NCBI RefSeq assembly: GCF_003590335.1 | Contig: NZ_MIET01000009.1 | Coordinates: 186,001 to 250,000, forward strand | DNA from: Pseudoalteromonas sp. MSK9-3 | Lineage (GTDB): Bacteria; Pseudomonadota; Gammaproteobacteria; Enterobacterales; Alteromonadaceae | Length of the DNA: 64,000 bases | Direction of reading: 5' to 3' | Shown here: positions 28,321 through 38,363 of the stretch, in pieces | Position numbering within the stretch: position 1 is the stretch's first letter | Layout: each line of letters opens with the position of its first letter | Translations under genes and position numbers: made by a program | Notes under the pieces: model-generated | Told to the model about the DNA's origin: nothing | What the model saw: only the letters and a program-made list of their open reading frames with translations | Databases searched by the model: none

Positions 28321-30750
28321 ATGCAAAAGTCTAGGTTACTCCCTTATATTCTCTGCACTTTGCTAGGCGCTATGATAACTCAAGCGCACGCAGCAATTAA
28401 GTCTATTGATGAGTTTACTGACAAACTTAATCACTTTCCCGGCTATTATTCATTTTTTGCCGATAACCACAGTGGCAAAATTTACTTAGATGTAGATAAG
28501 TTTAAACAGCCATTCTTATTACAGCATAGCTTGCCATACGGGGTTGGTTCAAATGATATTGGCCTAGATCGTGGGCAATTAGGCGGTACGTACATGGTGC
28601 AGTTTGAACGCTTTGGTGACAAAGTGATGCTGCGAGCGCTAAATACGTATTATCAAGCAAGCTCAAACAACGCGGCCGAACAGCAAAGCGTAAAAGAGGC
28701 GTTTGCGTCGAGTGTATTGCATGGTTTTAAGGTAGTGGCAGAAGACAATGACAGTGTGCTTGTCGATTACACCCCTTATTTATTGACGGATGTACATGGT
28801 GTAAGCCGTACATTAGCGGCGCGAAAGCAAGGTAACTTTAGCTTAGATAGCGCAAGAAGTGCGGTGTTTATGCCGCGTTCAAAAGCATTTGTTGATAATA
28901 CCGAGTTAGAAGCATTACTCACATTTAAAGGCAAAAACCCTGGCGAGTATGTACGTCAAGTCAGCGCAGACCCTCATGTCTTAACGGTGCATCAGCATCA
29001 CTCTTTAGTGAGGCTGCCGGATAGTAATTACACGCCTCGCAAGTTCCACCCACAGTCAGGTTTTTGGAGCATTGAACATAAAGATTACTCTGCCCCTTTG
29101 AGTGAGTCGATGTTTGTGCGCTATATTCCTCGCCACCGTTTAGCGAAAAAAGATCCGACACAGGCCGTAAGTGAGCCAGTTAAACCGATTATTTATTATT
29201 TAGACCCTGGTGTTCCTGAGCCGGTTAAAACAGCCTTATTAGAAGGTGCGCAGTGGTGGGATGAGGCGTTTGTGGCGGCAGGCTATAAGAATGCGTTTCA
29301 AGTAAAAATGTTGCCAGCGCATGCTGATCCTATGGATATTCGTTATAACGTGATCCAATGGGTGCATCGAGCAACGCGTGGCTGGTCATATGGTGCTTCT
29401 GTTATTGATCCGCGAACTGGGGAGATCATTAAAGGTCACGTTACGTTAGGCTCGTTGCGTGTTCGTCAAGATATTCTTATTGCCCAAGCTTTGGCTGCGC
29501 CCTTTGTCAAAGGGGACGAAGTGACTAAAAACTTGCATGCCATGGCACTTGATCGCATTCGTCAATTAAGCGCGCATGAGATTGGTCATACATTGGGGAT
29601 TGCGCATAATTTCTCTGCTTCAGCAAAAGAACGTGCATCAGTGATGGATTACCCTCACCCATTGGTTGGCTTCGATGGCCAAGGCAAACTCGATATTACC
29701 CAAGGCTATGCCAAGGGTATGGGAGATTGGGATAAGCAAGTCGTAAAGTATGGATATAGTGACTTTGGTGCCAGCGATGAAGCGCAAGCATTAGCAGCGA
29801 TATTGGCAGATAATCGAGCGCAAGGGCTGGAGTTTATTTCCGATAGAGATGCAAGAGCACAAGGTGGTGCGCATCCAACGGCACACTTGTGGGACAACGG
29901 TAACGATCCATCCGCGGAGCTATTACGCGTACTCGATGTACGAAAGCAGGCTTTGAGTACGTTTGGGATCACTAATTTAAAACGTGGAGAAGCGTTGTCT
30001 CAGCTTGAAGAAAAGTTAGTACCATTGTACTTATTCCATCGTTTTCAGGTTGAGTCTGCGGTTAAACTAATTGGTGGGGTTGATTATGACTATGAAGTGC
30101 GTGGTGAGCAGCCTGTAAAAGGTGCACAGGTAGTACCAAAAGCGCAGCAGCAGCAAGCATTAGCTGCCATGCTAGCAACCTTAGAGGTCAGTGCATTACA
30201 GATACCAGAATCAATATTAGCAATCTTGCCGCCTAAGGCGTACGGTGAGTCAAAGACACGTGAAAGTGTATACGGGCGCACAGGTTTAACATTTGATGCA
30301 ATGGCATTGCCTGAAGTGTCAGTCAACCATACTTTAAAATTACTTTTCAATTCACAACGACTGAATCGAATTTCGCAGCAAGGTGCGAGATCACCGAGTG
30401 CCTTCAGTCTAGATGATTTACTTAGCCAAACGTACAGCCACGTATTTGATAATAAAGAACAGCAGGTAATGGGTAAGAAGCTAGCGCAACGTGTGCAGTT
30501 TTTAACCGCGAAAAAGCTGGCAGACTTGAGCATTAGCGACCAAGTAGACCCAGAAGTGCAGGCGCAGCTACGCTTTTACTTAACTCAATTAGTGGGGGAT
30601 TACACGCAATCAGGGTTATTTAATGATGTTTCTAAAGGGGAGAGTGCATTTAAGCAGTTTTTATCTGAACAAGTGCAGTACTTCTTAGTATCTGGGCAGT
30701 GGCCAGTGAATTACAAAGCAATAAAAACCCCACCGGGCTCTCCTATTTAA
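28321..30750 (+). CDS. Secreted zinc metalloprotease of the DUF5117/DUF4953 type
   Basis: The 809-residue protein has a signal peptide (about residues 1-26, ending QAHA) and the zinc site HEIGHTLGIAHN at residues ~419-430, a metzincin-like HExxHxxGxxH. Motifs TYMVQFERFGDKVML, VDYTPYLLTDVHGVSRTLA and IQWVHRATRGWSYGASVIDP match the large DUF5117/DUF4953 proteins of Gram-negative bacteria. ATG 28321 is preceded by AAAGGTAAG, so an upstream in-frame start at 28255 is rejected. The substrate is unknown; it is probably periplasmic or secreted. Confidence 0.88.
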   Translation: MQKSRLLPYILCTLLGAMITQAHAAIKSIDEFTDKLNHFPGYYSFFADNHSGKIYLDVDKFKQPFLLQHSLPYGVGSNDIGLDRGQLGGTYMVQFERFGDKVMLRALNTYYQASSNNAAEQQSVKEAFASSVLHGFKVVAEDNDSVLVDYTPYLLTDVHGVSRTLAARKQGNFSLDSARSAVFMPRSKAFVDNTELEALLTFKGKNPGEYVRQVSADPHVLTVHQHHSLVRLPDSNYTPRKFHPQSGFWSIEHKDYSAPLSESMFVRYIPRHRLAKKDPTQAVSEPVKPIIYYLDPGVPEPVKTALLEGAQWWDEAFVAAGYKNAFQVKMLPAHADPMDIRYNVIQWVHRATRGWSYGASVIDPRTGEIIKGHVTLGSLRVRQDILIAQALAAPFVKGDEVTKNLHAMALDRIRQLSAHEIGHTLGIAHNFSASAKERASVMDYPHPLVGFDGQGKLDITQGYAKGMGDWDKQVVKYGYSDFGASDEAQALAAILADNRAQGLEFISDRDARAQGGAHPTAHLWDNGNDPSAELLRVLDVRKQALSTFGITNLKRGEALSQLEEKLVPLYLFHRFQVESAVKLIGGVDYDYEVRGEQPVKGAQVVPKAQQQQALAAMLATLEVSALQIPESILAILPPKAYGESKTRESVYGRTGLTFDAMALPEVSVNHTLKLLFNSQRLNRISQQGARSPSAFSLDDLLSQTYSHVFDNKEQQVMGKKLAQRVQFLTAKKLADLSISDQVDPEVQAQLRFYLTQLVGDYTQSGLFNDVSKGESAFKQFLSEQVQYFLVSGQWPVNYKAIKTPPGSPI

Positions 30751-30782
30751 GGCGCCATTAAGAGGTAACTTCCTCAATTTAA

Positions 30783-30816
30783 AGCGCTTGTATTTCGTCA
30801 AATACAAGCGCTGTTT
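30783..30816. terminator. Strong hairpin between metalloprotease and argE
   Basis: AGCGCTTGTATTT (30783-30795) pairs perfectly with AAATACAAGCGCT (30800-30812) around the loop CGTC, followed by GTTTT. The 13-base stem lies between convergent genes. Confidence 0.85.
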
Positions 30817-30824
30817 TAGCGCCT

Positions 30825-31973
30825 TTATGCAAAGCAACAACTTTGAATAAGTTGGCTGATGATTTTTTTCGACGGTTCTATTTTTTCCATTGCGAGGTAT
30901 TCATCAGGCTGATGCGCTTGTTTAATTGAGCCGGGCCCCATGACTATGGTTTCGCAACCAAGTTGCTGTATAAAAGGTGCTTCAGTGCAATAATTGACAG
31001 CGACAGCTTGTTCTTCTGATATTTTTTCTGCGAGTTTGACGAGTGCATTATCATTTGAACCACTAAAAGCGGGTATAGGCTCATGCATATCAACAACAGA
31101 TACACTGTTAGGAAACTCATCGTTAATGGGTTTAATTGCATTGAGCAGTAAGAGCTGCAGCTCTTGAATACTAAGTCCTGGCAGTGGCCGGATGTCTATA
31201 TGTAACTCACAACAGCCACAAATTCTGTTGGCGTTATCACCGCCATGAATATGACCTAAGTTGAGTGTTGGGTAAGGTATTGCAAAATGCTCGATTGAAT
31301 ATTTATTCTTTAGTTCTTCTTTTAGTTGCAACAATTTTGCAATCACAGTGTGCATGATCTCTATGGCATTCAACCCCCGCTCAGGATCTGAGCTATGGCC
31401 AGAGCGTCCTACAATACGAATTGCTGATGTCATATGGCCTTTATGCATAAAAACCGGTGTCATATCGGTCGGTTCTCCTATGATACAGCGCGCAGGCTTT
31501 AGGGTCGGGTGTTTGGCTATTTCTTGTGCCCCCGCCATCGTGGTTTCTTCATCCGCAGTTGCAAGAATTAAGATAGGTTGGGTTTGCTTACTGAGATCGA
31601 ACTCACTTATTGCATCAATTACAAAGGCAAAAAAGCCTTTCATATCAATAGTACCTAGCCCATAAAACTTATTATCTTTGATTTCAAGACTAAAAGGGTC
31701 TTGGCTCCATTGGCTATCATCAAATGGCACAGTGTCAGTGTGCCCCGCTAACATAAGCCCGCCTTCACCGGCGCCACGTTTAGCCAGTAAGTTGTATTTC
31801 CCAGGTGCACTCACTAATTCTGTTATCTCTATGGTAAACCCTAAATTTTCGCACCAGCTTGCCAATAAGTTGATGGTGCTGAGGTTGCTCATATTCAGCG
31901 ACTCATCTAATGCACTAATGGAAGGACTTGCGATCAATTGTGTGTACATAGATAAAAAACTGGGGTTTTGCAT
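30825..31973 (-). CDS. argE: Acetylornithine deacetylase
   Basis: The enzyme removes the acetyl group from N-acetylornithine in the linear arginine pathway. It is an M20 hydrolase with zinc residues in [25 protein letters not shown] and [12 protein letters not shown], and the dimer-domain motif [19 protein letters not shown] 31973 has GGA seven bases before it; a TTG at 31985 is also in frame. It is divergent from argC with ArgR-type sites between, as in other gammaproteobacteria. Confidence 0.95.
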   Translation of the reverse strand: MQNPSFLSMYTQLIASPSISALDESLNMSNLSTINLLASWCENLGFTIEITELVSAPGKYNLLAKRGAGEGGLMLAGHTDTVPFDDSQWSQDPFSLEIKDNKFYGLGTIDMKGFFAFVIDAISEFDLSKQTQPILILATADEETTMAGAQEIAKHPTLKPARCIIGEPTDMTPVFMHKGHMTSAIRIVGRSGHSSDPERGLNAIEIMHTVIAKLLQLKEELKNKYSIEHFAIPYPTLNLGHIHGGDNANRICGCCELHIDIRPLPGLSIQELQLLLLNAIKPINDEFPNSVSVVDMHEPIPAFSGSNDNALVKLAEKISEEQAVAVNYCTEAPFIQQLGCETIVMGPGSIKQAHQPDEYLAMEKIEPSKKIISQLIQSCCFA

Positions 31974-32004
31974 TATTTTTTCCAAAATATTTATTCAAAG
32001 TAAT

Positions 32005-32018
32005 TGCATAACAATGTA
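32005..32018. promoter_or_regulatory. Weak ARG box (ArgR) candidate near argE
   Basis: TGCATAACAATGTA matches the ARG box consensus TGNATWWWWATNCA-type pattern at most fixed positions. It lies next to the better box at 32032. Confidence 0.4.
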
Positions 32019-32031
32019 AAGGTGTTTAAGA

Positions 32032-32045
32032 TGAATATCAATTCA
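32032..32045. promoter_or_regulatory. ARG box (ArgR operator) between argE and argC
   Basis: TGAATATCAATTCA is a close match to the half-operator bound by the arginine repressor ArgR. Its place between the divergent argE and argCBFGH genes is where ArgR sites are found in related bacteria. Confidence 0.75.
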
Positions 32046-32115
32046 CTTTTTTAGCATAAATATATTTCAGAGGCTGGCATGCGACGATATACATTCACTA
32101 TTTAATTCCACAGTA

Positions 32116-32129
32116 AGTATAAAAATGCA
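32116..32129. promoter_or_regulatory. ARG box candidate upstream of argC
   Basis: AGTATAAAAATGCA differs from the ARG box consensus only at the first base and lies 27 bases before the argC start, where ArgR would block the promoter. A weaker partner, ACGATATACATTCA, is at 32084-32097. Confidence 0.6.
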
Positions 32130-32155
32130 ATTGATAATTAAGAGTAAGTAGCAAA

Positions 32156-33169
32156 ATGATGAATGTAGTGATTATTGGCGCCAGTGGATATAGTGGCGCA
32201 GAGCTTGCCAGTTTAGTCGCCAAACACCCCCATTTCTCCCTAGAGGGTTGTTATGTGTCGGAGCAAAGTCTGGATAAAGACAAGTTATTGAGCGAGTTGT
32301 ATCCAGAACACACGGGTTTGCTCGACACCCTTTTATTACCGTTAACTGAAGAGGCTTTTTCAGTTATTGAACAACAAGCGGATTATGTCTGCTTGTGTAC
32401 CGATCATAAAGTAAGCGTAGAATTAGCCCCAAAATTTTTAGCTTTGGGCAAAAAGGTCTTTGATTTGTCAGGTGGATATCGTTTGGCAAAAACCAGTGAC
32501 TACGATACATATTATGGCTTTGAGCATCCCTATGCGCAGTGGCTCGAACAGGCGCAATATGGCTTGGCTGAATGGTATGCTCAAGATATCGCTAATGCAC
32601 AGTTAATCGCTGTGGCTGGCTGTTATCCTACAGCAGCACTGAATGCTCTCAAACCTTTAAAAGATGCCAATTTACTCACCGACGAACAAGTGATCATTAA
32701 TGCCGTATCGGGTGTTACAGGGGCGGGCAGGAAAGCCAATATTGCGACGCACTTTTGTGAAGTATCGTTGGCCCCCTATGGCTTATTTACACATCGTCAT
32801 ACCCCTGAAATAGCGCAATATTTAGATCACCCCGTGTTGTTTACACCTCACTTAGGTAACTTTCCTCGCGGGATTTTAGAAACCATCTATCTTACTTTGA
32901 AGCCGGGCACACGTAGTGAAGATATAGAGAAGGCTTATCAAGTGTTAGCGGATGAGCCGTTAATTCGCTTAAAAGGCAGCACGATCCCGACGATTAAAGG
33001 TGTGGTTAAGCAGCCTTATGTTGATATTGGTTGGCAGCAGCAAGGTGAGCAGCTCATTGTGGTTGTTGCTATCGACAATTTACTCAAAGGCGCAGCAGGA
33101 CAAGCTTTACAATGTATGAATATTGTCAATAAAAAGCCCAGCTACGTTGGCTTAAAAGGAGTGTGTTGA
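32156..33169 (+). CDS. argC: N-acetyl-gamma-glutamyl-phosphate reductase
   Basis: The NADPH enzyme makes N-acetylglutamate semialdehyde from the acyl phosphate. The nucleotide-binding start VVIIGASGYSGAELA and the catalytic cysteine in AVAGCYPTAALNAL are clear, as is HRHTPEIAQYL. Length 337. It starts the argCBFGH operon; its TGA overlaps the argB ATG by one base. Confidence 0.97.
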   Translation: MMNVVIIGASGYSGAELASLVAKHPHFSLEGCYVSEQSLDKDKLLSELYPEHTGLLDTLLLPLTEEAFSVIEQQADYVCLCTDHKVSVELAPKFLALGKKVFDLSGGYRLAKTSDYDTYYGFEHPYAQWLEQAQYGLAEWYAQDIANAQLIAVAGCYPTAALNALKPLKDANLLTDEQVIINAVSGVTGAGRKANIATHFCEVSLAPYGLFTHRHTPEIAQYLDHPVLFTPHLGNFPRGILETIYLTLKPGTRSEDIEKAYQVLADEPLIRLKGSTIPTIKGVVKQPYVDIGWQQQGEQLIVVVAIDNLLKGAAGQALQCMNIVNKKPSYVGLKGVC

Positions 33170-33942
33170 TGAAAACCTGGGTTATCAAAGTGGGGGGCGC
33201 CGTTTTAAATACCGAGGAAGCTGCGAGCGAGTTGTTTTTAAAAATGGCCGAGATCATATCCGATTCGGAAGAAAATCAATTTGTGCTGGTACATGGCGGT
33301 GGTGCCTTAGTTGATCGCTGGCTTAGCGATGCTGGTTTTGCGAGTGCAAAACATCAGGGATTACGGATAAGTCCTAAAGAGCAAATGCCTTATATTATTG
33401 GTGCACTTGCAGGGTGTGCTAATAAGCAGCTTATGGCGCAAGCGATTGTCGCAAATTTGCAACCTTTCGGTTGTAGTTTATATGAAGCAGGCATAACCAC
33501 CACGCAAAAACTGAAAGCTTTGGCACAGGTTGGCGAGTGTGGCACTGGTGGTTACAGCGTTCTACCAGAACTACTGTCAATGGGGAAGTTACCTGTTGTT
33601 AGCTCCATTGGTATTGGAAATGACGGGCAGTTGTTTAATGTAAATGCTGATGAAGCGGCAGCAGCCATTGCTAGTGAACTAAACGCTGAACTGATTTTTA
33701 TGACAGATGTAGAAGCCGTACTAGATGCTGAAAAAAAATCGCTGCATCAATTAGATGAACATGAAATTGAACAACTTATAGCAACAGGAGTCATCGTGGG
33801 CGGAATGGAGGTCAAAGTGAAGACCAGCCTTCGCGCAGCCCAACATTTACGACGAGGGGTGTATATCTCAAGTTGGCAAAAGCCACAAAACCTAGCAGCC
33901 CTAGTTAATGGGGAACATGTTGGAACAAAAATTACACCTTAG
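33169..33942 (+). CDS. argB: Acetylglutamate kinase
   Basis: The enzyme phosphorylates N-acetylglutamate. Typical segments are WVIKVGGAVL, FVLVHGGGALVDRWL, and FNVNADEAAAAIASELNAE. The 257-residue length is that of arginine-insensitive bacterial ArgB. ATG 33169 follows AAAAGGAG at a seven-base spacing and is preferred to a start at 33163. It is followed closely by argF. Confidence 0.96.
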   Translation: MKTWVIKVGGAVLNTEEAASELFLKMAEIISDSEENQFVLVHGGGALVDRWLSDAGFASAKHQGLRISPKEQMPYIIGALAGCANKQLMAQAIVANLQPFGCSLYEAGITTTQKLKALAQVGECGTGGYSVLPELLSMGKLPVVSSIGIGNDGQLFNVNADEAAAAIASELNAELIFMTDVEAVLDAEKKSLHQLDEHEIEQLIATGVIVGGMEVKVKTSLRAAQHLRRGVYISSWQKPQNLAALVNGEHVGTKITP

Positions 33943-33950
33943 GAATAGTG

Positions 33951-34874
33951 ATGACGATGACACATTTTTTAACTGGCCTTGAGCTAGATAAGAGTCAAGC
34001 ATTAACTTTGCTTGATTTAGCACTGAACATAAAACAGCAGCCGCAAGAATACAGCCAAGCCTTAGCTGGCCAATCTGTGGTGACTTTATTTGAAAAGCCA
34101 AGTTTACGGACCCGCTTATCATTTGATATTGGCATAAATAAATTGGGCGGACATGCTGTTTATTTAGACCAACAAAATGGCGCAATGGGTAATCGTGAGT
34201 CGGTGCAAGATTTCGCACTAAACATATCAACTTGGGCTGATTGCTTGGTGGCGCGTGTAAATCAACACAGTACACTGAAGACACTGTCTGAAAACGCCTC
34301 GATCCCAATCGTGAATAGTTTATGTGACTTATATCACCCCTGTCAGGCATTGGCTGACTTTTTAACACTCAAAGAAGTGTATGGTGATGTGAGTCAGCTT
34401 AAACTCGCTTTTATAGGTGCCGGTAATAATGTAACGCATTCATTGATGTTATTGGCTGCCACACTTGGCACTGACTTTGTGGTTGTGTGCCCCAAAGGGT
34501 ATTCACCTGATGCGCAAATTGTTAAGCAGGCAGAACAAATTGCTGCAGTTAATGGTGCGTCAGTATTGATCAGTGACCGTGTGGAGGCTGCTGCGGGCTC
34601 TAATGTGTTATATGCCGATACGTGGGTGTCTATGGGGGATAGCACACCGCTTGAACAAGTAAAACAGACTTTTATGCCCTATCAAATTAATAAAGCGTTA
34701 GTTGAGCAAACTGGCGCGAACAGTGTTTTACATTGCCAACCCGCTCACCGTGAATACGAGATCACGTCTGAAGTGATGGATGGAAAGTATTCAAAAATAA
34801 TTCAACAAGCCGAAAACCGGATGCATGCACAAAATGCACTATTGGTATCGTTGTTAAATCCAAATTATGTGTAA
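33951..34874 (+). CDS. argF: Ornithine carbamoyltransferase
   Basis: The enzyme makes citrulline from ornithine and carbamoyl phosphate. The carbamoyl phosphate site reads [13 protein letters not shown] (the S-x-R-T-R motif), with [13 protein letters not shown] and [12 protein letters not shown] further on. The SLRTR and HCQPAHR forms are those seen in Shewanella-type ArgF proteins. ATG 33951 is six bases after AGGA at 33941; GTG 33948 is a less likely start. Confidence 0.94.
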   Translation: MTMTHFLTGLELDKSQALTLLDLALNIKQQPQEYSQALAGQSVVTLFEKPSLRTRLSFDIGINKLGGHAVYLDQQNGAMGNRESVQDFALNISTWADCLVARVNQHSTLKTLSENASIPIVNSLCDLYHPCQALADFLTLKEVYGDVSQLKLAFIGAGNNVTHSLMLLAATLGTDFVVVCPKGYSPDAQIVKQAEQIAAVNGASVLISDRVEAAAGSNVLYADTWVSMGDSTPLEQVKQTFMPYQINKALVEQTGANSVLHCQPAHREYEITSEVMDGKYSKIIQQAENRMHAQNALLVSLLNPNYV

Positions 34875-34882
34875 GGAAAATC

Positions 34883-36091
34883 ATGAATAAATTTAAAAAA
34901 ATCGTACTGGCATACTCTGGCGGGTTAGACACTTCAGCAATTGTACCATGGCTAAAAGAAACTTACGGGTGTGAAGTCGTCGCATTTGTTGCTGATGTAG
35001 GTCAGGGCGACGATGAGCTTGCGGGTGTGGAAGAAAAAGCCATTACATCTGGCGCATCTGAGTGTCACATCGTCGACCTTAAAGAAGAAATGGTCAGCGA
35101 TTATATTTACCCTACCTTACAAACGGGTGCTATTTATGAAGGCACTTATTTACTCGGTACTTCGATGGCAAGACCTATCATTGCCAAAGCACAAGTTGAA
35201 ATTGCGCGCAAAGTGGGTGCTGATGCACTGTCGCATGGTTGTACTGGTAAAGGGAATGATCAAGTTCGTTTTGAAGCCTGTTTTGCTGCTTTAGCACCTG
35301 ATCTTGAGGTGATTGCACCATGGCGAGAGTGGGATTTGACCAGCAGAGAGTCTTTACTCGACTACCTCGCTGAGCGTGATATTCCATGTGCTGCATCAGC
35401 CACAAAGATTTATAGTCGTGATGCCAATGCATGGCATATTTCTCATGAAGGTGGCGAGCTTGAAGATCCTTGGAATCAACCGAGTGATCAAGTATGGACT
35501 ATGACAAATTCTCCTGAAGAAGCGCCGGATACCCCTGAGTTTGTTTCTGTTTCTGTCGAAAAAGGCCAAATAGTAGCTGTAAATGGCGAGCGTTATAGCC
35601 CCTACAACTGTCTGGTCCAGCTTAATAATATTGCAGCCCCTCATGGTGTTGGGCGCGTAGATATTGTCGAGAATCGTTTGGTTGGTATGAAGTCTCGTGG
35701 TTGTTATGAAACCCCAGGTGGTACGGTCATGATGGCTGCATTACAGGCGATTGATGAACTCATTTTAGATAAATCAAGTCGTAAATGGAAAGAGACACTG
35801 GGGAATGAGTTTGCACATTTAGTTTATGACGGACGTTGGTTTACACCACTAAAAGCGTCTATTTTAGCCGGTGCTGAAGCGCTTTGCGAATTGGCAACGG
35901 GCGAGGTGGTATTGAAGCTTTATAAAGGTCAAGTACACGCCGTGCAAAAACAATCGGTCAATAGTTTATACAGTGAAGATTTTGCCACATTTGGTGATGA
36001 TGACGTTTATGACCAATCGCATGCAGAAGGGTTTATTCGATTGTTTTCGTTATCTAGCAGAATCGCAACTTTAAACAAGAAGTCTAAGTAG
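34883..36091 (+). CDS. argG: Argininosuccinate synthase
   Basis: The enzyme joins citrulline and aspartate with ATP. The N-terminal PP-loop [25 protein letters not shown] and [15 protein letters not shown] are diagnostic. The length of 402 residues is normal. It lies eight bases after argF within the arg operon. Confidence 0.97.
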   Translation: MNKFKKIVLAYSGGLDTSAIVPWLKETYGCEVVAFVADVGQGDDELAGVEEKAITSGASECHIVDLKEEMVSDYIYPTLQTGAIYEGTYLLGTSMARPIIAKAQVEIARKVGADALSHGCTGKGNDQVRFEACFAALAPDLEVIAPWREWDLTSRESLLDYLAERDIPCAASATKIYSRDANAWHISHEGGELEDPWNQPSDQVWTMTNSPEEAPDTPEFVSVSVEKGQIVAVNGERYSPYNCLVQLNNIAAPHGVGRVDIVENRLVGMKSRGCYETPGGTVMMAALQAIDELILDKSSRKWKETLGNEFAHLVYDGRWFTPLKASILAGAEALCELATGEVVLKLYKGQVHAVQKQSVNSLYSEDFATFGDDDVYDQSHAEGFIRLFSLSSRIATLNKKSK

Positions 36092-36124
36092 TTGAGTTAA
36101 TAGTACTGAGTTCGGAGAGTAGAG

Positions 36125-37990
36125 ATGGCATTATGGGGTGGCCGGTTTTCAACAGGCCCTGACGCTGCATTTAAACAATTTAATGATTCTCTGCCATTTG
36201 ATTATCAAATGGCAGAGCAAGATATTATTGGTTCGATTGCATGGGCTGGGGCACTGAAGCAAGTAGATGTTTTATCTGATATAGAGCACCATGAATTGGT
36301 AGTTGCGCTGCAACAGTTACTTATTGAGGTGGAGGAAAGTCCACAAAGTGTCGCGACTGCGGGGTATGAAGATATTCATTCGTATGTGGAAGCAATGCTG
36401 ATTGAGAAAGTGGGTGCTCTTGCCAAAAAGTTGCATACAGGTCGCAGTCGTAATGATCAGGTCGCAACTGATTTTCGGTTATGGAGCCGCCAAACCGCAG
36501 AACAGATTTTAAGTGCTATTGGCGAATTGAAAGCGGAATTTATTGCCACTGCTGAGCGTGAGTTAGGAACCATTTTACCAGGCTACACGCATTTACAGCG
36601 AGCTCAACCGGTACTCTTTAGTCATTGGTGCATGGCCTACGTAGAGATGTTAGAGCGCGATGAATCGCGTTTGACAGATGCAATCAAACGTTTAAATGTT
36701 TGCCCTCTTGGCAGTGGTGCGTTAGCAGGTACCGCGTACCCAATTGATCGCAATGCGCTTGCGAGCGAACTCGGCTTCAGTGAGGCATCACGCAATAGCC
36801 TGGATGCAGTTTCTGACAGGGATTTTGTGGTTGAATTATTAAGCTGTGCGAGTATTTCTATGATCCATTTATCTCGTTTTGCCGAGGATTTAATTTTTTA
36901 TAACTCCGGCGAAGCAGGGTTCATAGAGCTTGCAGATAATGTTACATCGGGTTCTTCATTAATGCCGCAGAAGAAAAACCCAGATGCCCTTGAATTGATC
37001 CGAGGTAAAACAGGGCGTGTGTTTGGTGCATTTAGTGCCATGATGATGACCCTAAAAGCGTTACCTCTTGCTTATAATAAAGATATGCAAGAAGACAAAG
37101 AAGGGCTGTTTGATGCCATGCCAACGTGGTTAGCATGCATTCATATGGCGCAAGCGTGTTTAAAAGGCTTAAAGGTGAACGCTGAACGTACTTTATCTGC
37201 AGCCCAAGGTGGACACGCTAATGCAACCGAGCTTGCTGATTATTTAGTTGCGAAGGGGATCCCTTTTCGAGAAGGACACCACATTGTTGGCCAGTTAGTA
37301 CAGATTGCGATTGAAAAGCAAGTAAATCTAGAGCAACTGGCGCTAGATGAGTTTAAAGCTGTATGCAGTGTGATAGAAGAAGATGTATATCCTGTTTTAG
37401 AAATTGACGCATGTATTGCCGCCCGGCAAGCATTAGGTGGCACATCTTTGCCGCAAGTAAGTGGTGCGATTAAGACAGCGAAAAAAAAACGCCAAATTAC
37501 GGTAAGGGACGCAACCTTAAATGATGTCGAGGCAATCGCGGGTCTAGTGCAGTATTGGGCCAAAGTGGGTGAGAATTTACCTCGGGCAAAAAGTGACATG
37601 GTGCACTCTATTAATGAGTTTGCAGTCACAGAAGTCGACGGCAAAGTCACAGGCTGTGCCTCTTTGTATATTTATGATACAGGGTTAGCGGAGATCCGTT
37701 CATTAGGGATAAATCCTGAGGTGAGTGCAAAGGGGCAAGGGCAGCAACTGGTTGATTATTTGTTGTGTAAAGCGAAAAGGTTAGCGCTTCATCGGATCAT
37801 AGTGTTAACTAGAGTGCCAGGTTTTTTTACAAAGCAGGGGTTTACTGACTGCACTAAAGAGAGTTTACCTGAAAAGGTAATGAAAGATTGTGAATTGTGT
37901 TTAAGAAAAGACAATTGTGATGAGGTGGCAATGGAGTATATGTTAACCTCTAAAGCTAGTAATTTCATATCTTGTCGGTATGTTGCGTAG
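36125..37990 (+). CDS. argH: Argininosuccinate lyase fused to N-acetylglutamate synthase-like GNAT domain
   Basis: Residues ~1-457 are argininosuccinate lyase, which releases arginine and fumarate: [30 protein letters not shown] and the signature [15 protein letters not shown]. Residues ~460-615 form a GNAT acetyltransferase with [36 protein letters not shown] and the acetyl-CoA loop [15 protein letters not shown]. This ArgH(A) fusion is known in several marine gammaproteobacteria, where the second domain supplies acetylglutamate synthase activity. The locus therefore encodes the route from glutamate through to arginine, given that ArgD (acetylornithine aminotransferase) is elsewhere. Confidence 0.94.
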   Translation: MALWGGRFSTGPDAAFKQFNDSLPFDYQMAEQDIIGSIAWAGALKQVDVLSDIEHHELVVALQQLLIEVEESPQSVATAGYEDIHSYVEAMLIEKVGALAKKLHTGRSRNDQVATDFRLWSRQTAEQILSAIGELKAEFIATAERELGTILPGYTHLQRAQPVLFSHWCMAYVEMLERDESRLTDAIKRLNVCPLGSGALAGTAYPIDRNALASELGFSEASRNSLDAVSDRDFVVELLSCASISMIHLSRFAEDLIFYNSGEAGFIELADNVTSGSSLMPQKKNPDALELIRGKTGRVFGAFSAMMMTLKALPLAYNKDMQEDKEGLFDAMPTWLACIHMAQACLKGLKVNAERTLSAAQGGHANATELADYLVAKGIPFREGHHIVGQLVQIAIEKQVNLEQLALDEFKAVCSVIEEDVYPVLEIDACIAARQALGGTSLPQVSGAIKTAKKKRQITVRDATLNDVEAIAGLVQYWAKVGENLPRAKSDMVHSINEFAVTEVDGKVTGCASLYIYDTGLAEIRSLGINPEVSAKGQGQQLVDYLLCKAKRLALHRIIVLTRVPGFFTKQGFTDCTKESLPEKVMKDCELCLRKDNCDEVAMEYMLTSKASNFISCRYVA

Positions 37991-38052
37991 CTAAAGTAAT
38001 TGTAAGTTATATAGTATTATACCATTTATCGGTATTGTTTTTTGCTTTTTAA

Positions 38053-38081
38053 CCAAAGTGTTAATTTTTTTAACATTTTGG
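38053..38081 (+). terminator. AT-rich hairpin after argH, before the peptide gene
   Basis: CCAAAGTGTTAA (38053-38064) pairs with TTAACATTTTGG (38070-38081) with one G-U pair. It may end arg operon transcription or control the downstream island. A small GGCA/TGCC hairpin follows near 38129-38141. Confidence 0.45.
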
Positions 38082-38171
38082 CTTGGTCTTTGCTTAATTT
38101 CAATGGTATTGGTTTTTTGACACTTCGGGCATGGAGTGCCATGAAACGGGCATCGAAACTGAGGAAAGATC

Positions 38172-38336
38172 ATGATAAAAGTAATTAAAGCGTTATTAAA
38201 AAGTAGAAACTCATCGCAAAGCACTAGTAAAAATAAAACGTTTTCTGGTAAGGTTTTAGATATCAATATTTTACGCACAGTATCGGGGGCTCGAGGCGGC
38301 GGCGGTCTGCACTGTACGGATAACTGTAAGCCCTAG
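38172..38336 (+). CDS. Small peptide with bacteriocin/RiPP-precursor-like tail
   Basis: This 54-residue reading frame has a good ribosome site (GAGGAAA at 38161-38167). The basic, Ser/Asn-rich N-terminus is followed by LDINILRT and the tail VSGARGGGGLHCTDNCKP. The segment L-x5-L-x2-V-S-G-A resembles the double-glycine-type leader end of bacteriocins and RiPP precursors, where peptidases cut after GG, GA or GS. Cleavage after SGA would free a 14-residue core, RGGGGLHCTDNCKP, with two cysteines. No modification enzyme or exporter is adjacent. Three membrane proteins follow on the same strand. The precursor role is inferred. Confidence 0.6.
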   Translation: MIKVIKALLKSRNSSQSTSKNKTFSGKVLDINILRTVSGARGGGGLHCTDNCKP

Positions 38337-38363
38337 ATAAACAATGTATTTTAGGAAGACAAT

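Noticed and set aside
30090..30533. Minus-strand 147-codon frame inside the metalloprotease gene
   Set aside because: Shadow of the real gene; cysteine and serine excess is typical of antisense translation.
37991..38278. Minus-strand 95-codon frame opposite the peptide gene
   Set aside because: It is Lys/Ile-rich from an AT-rich non-coding stretch, has no ribosome site, and runs antisense through the better-supported peptide.
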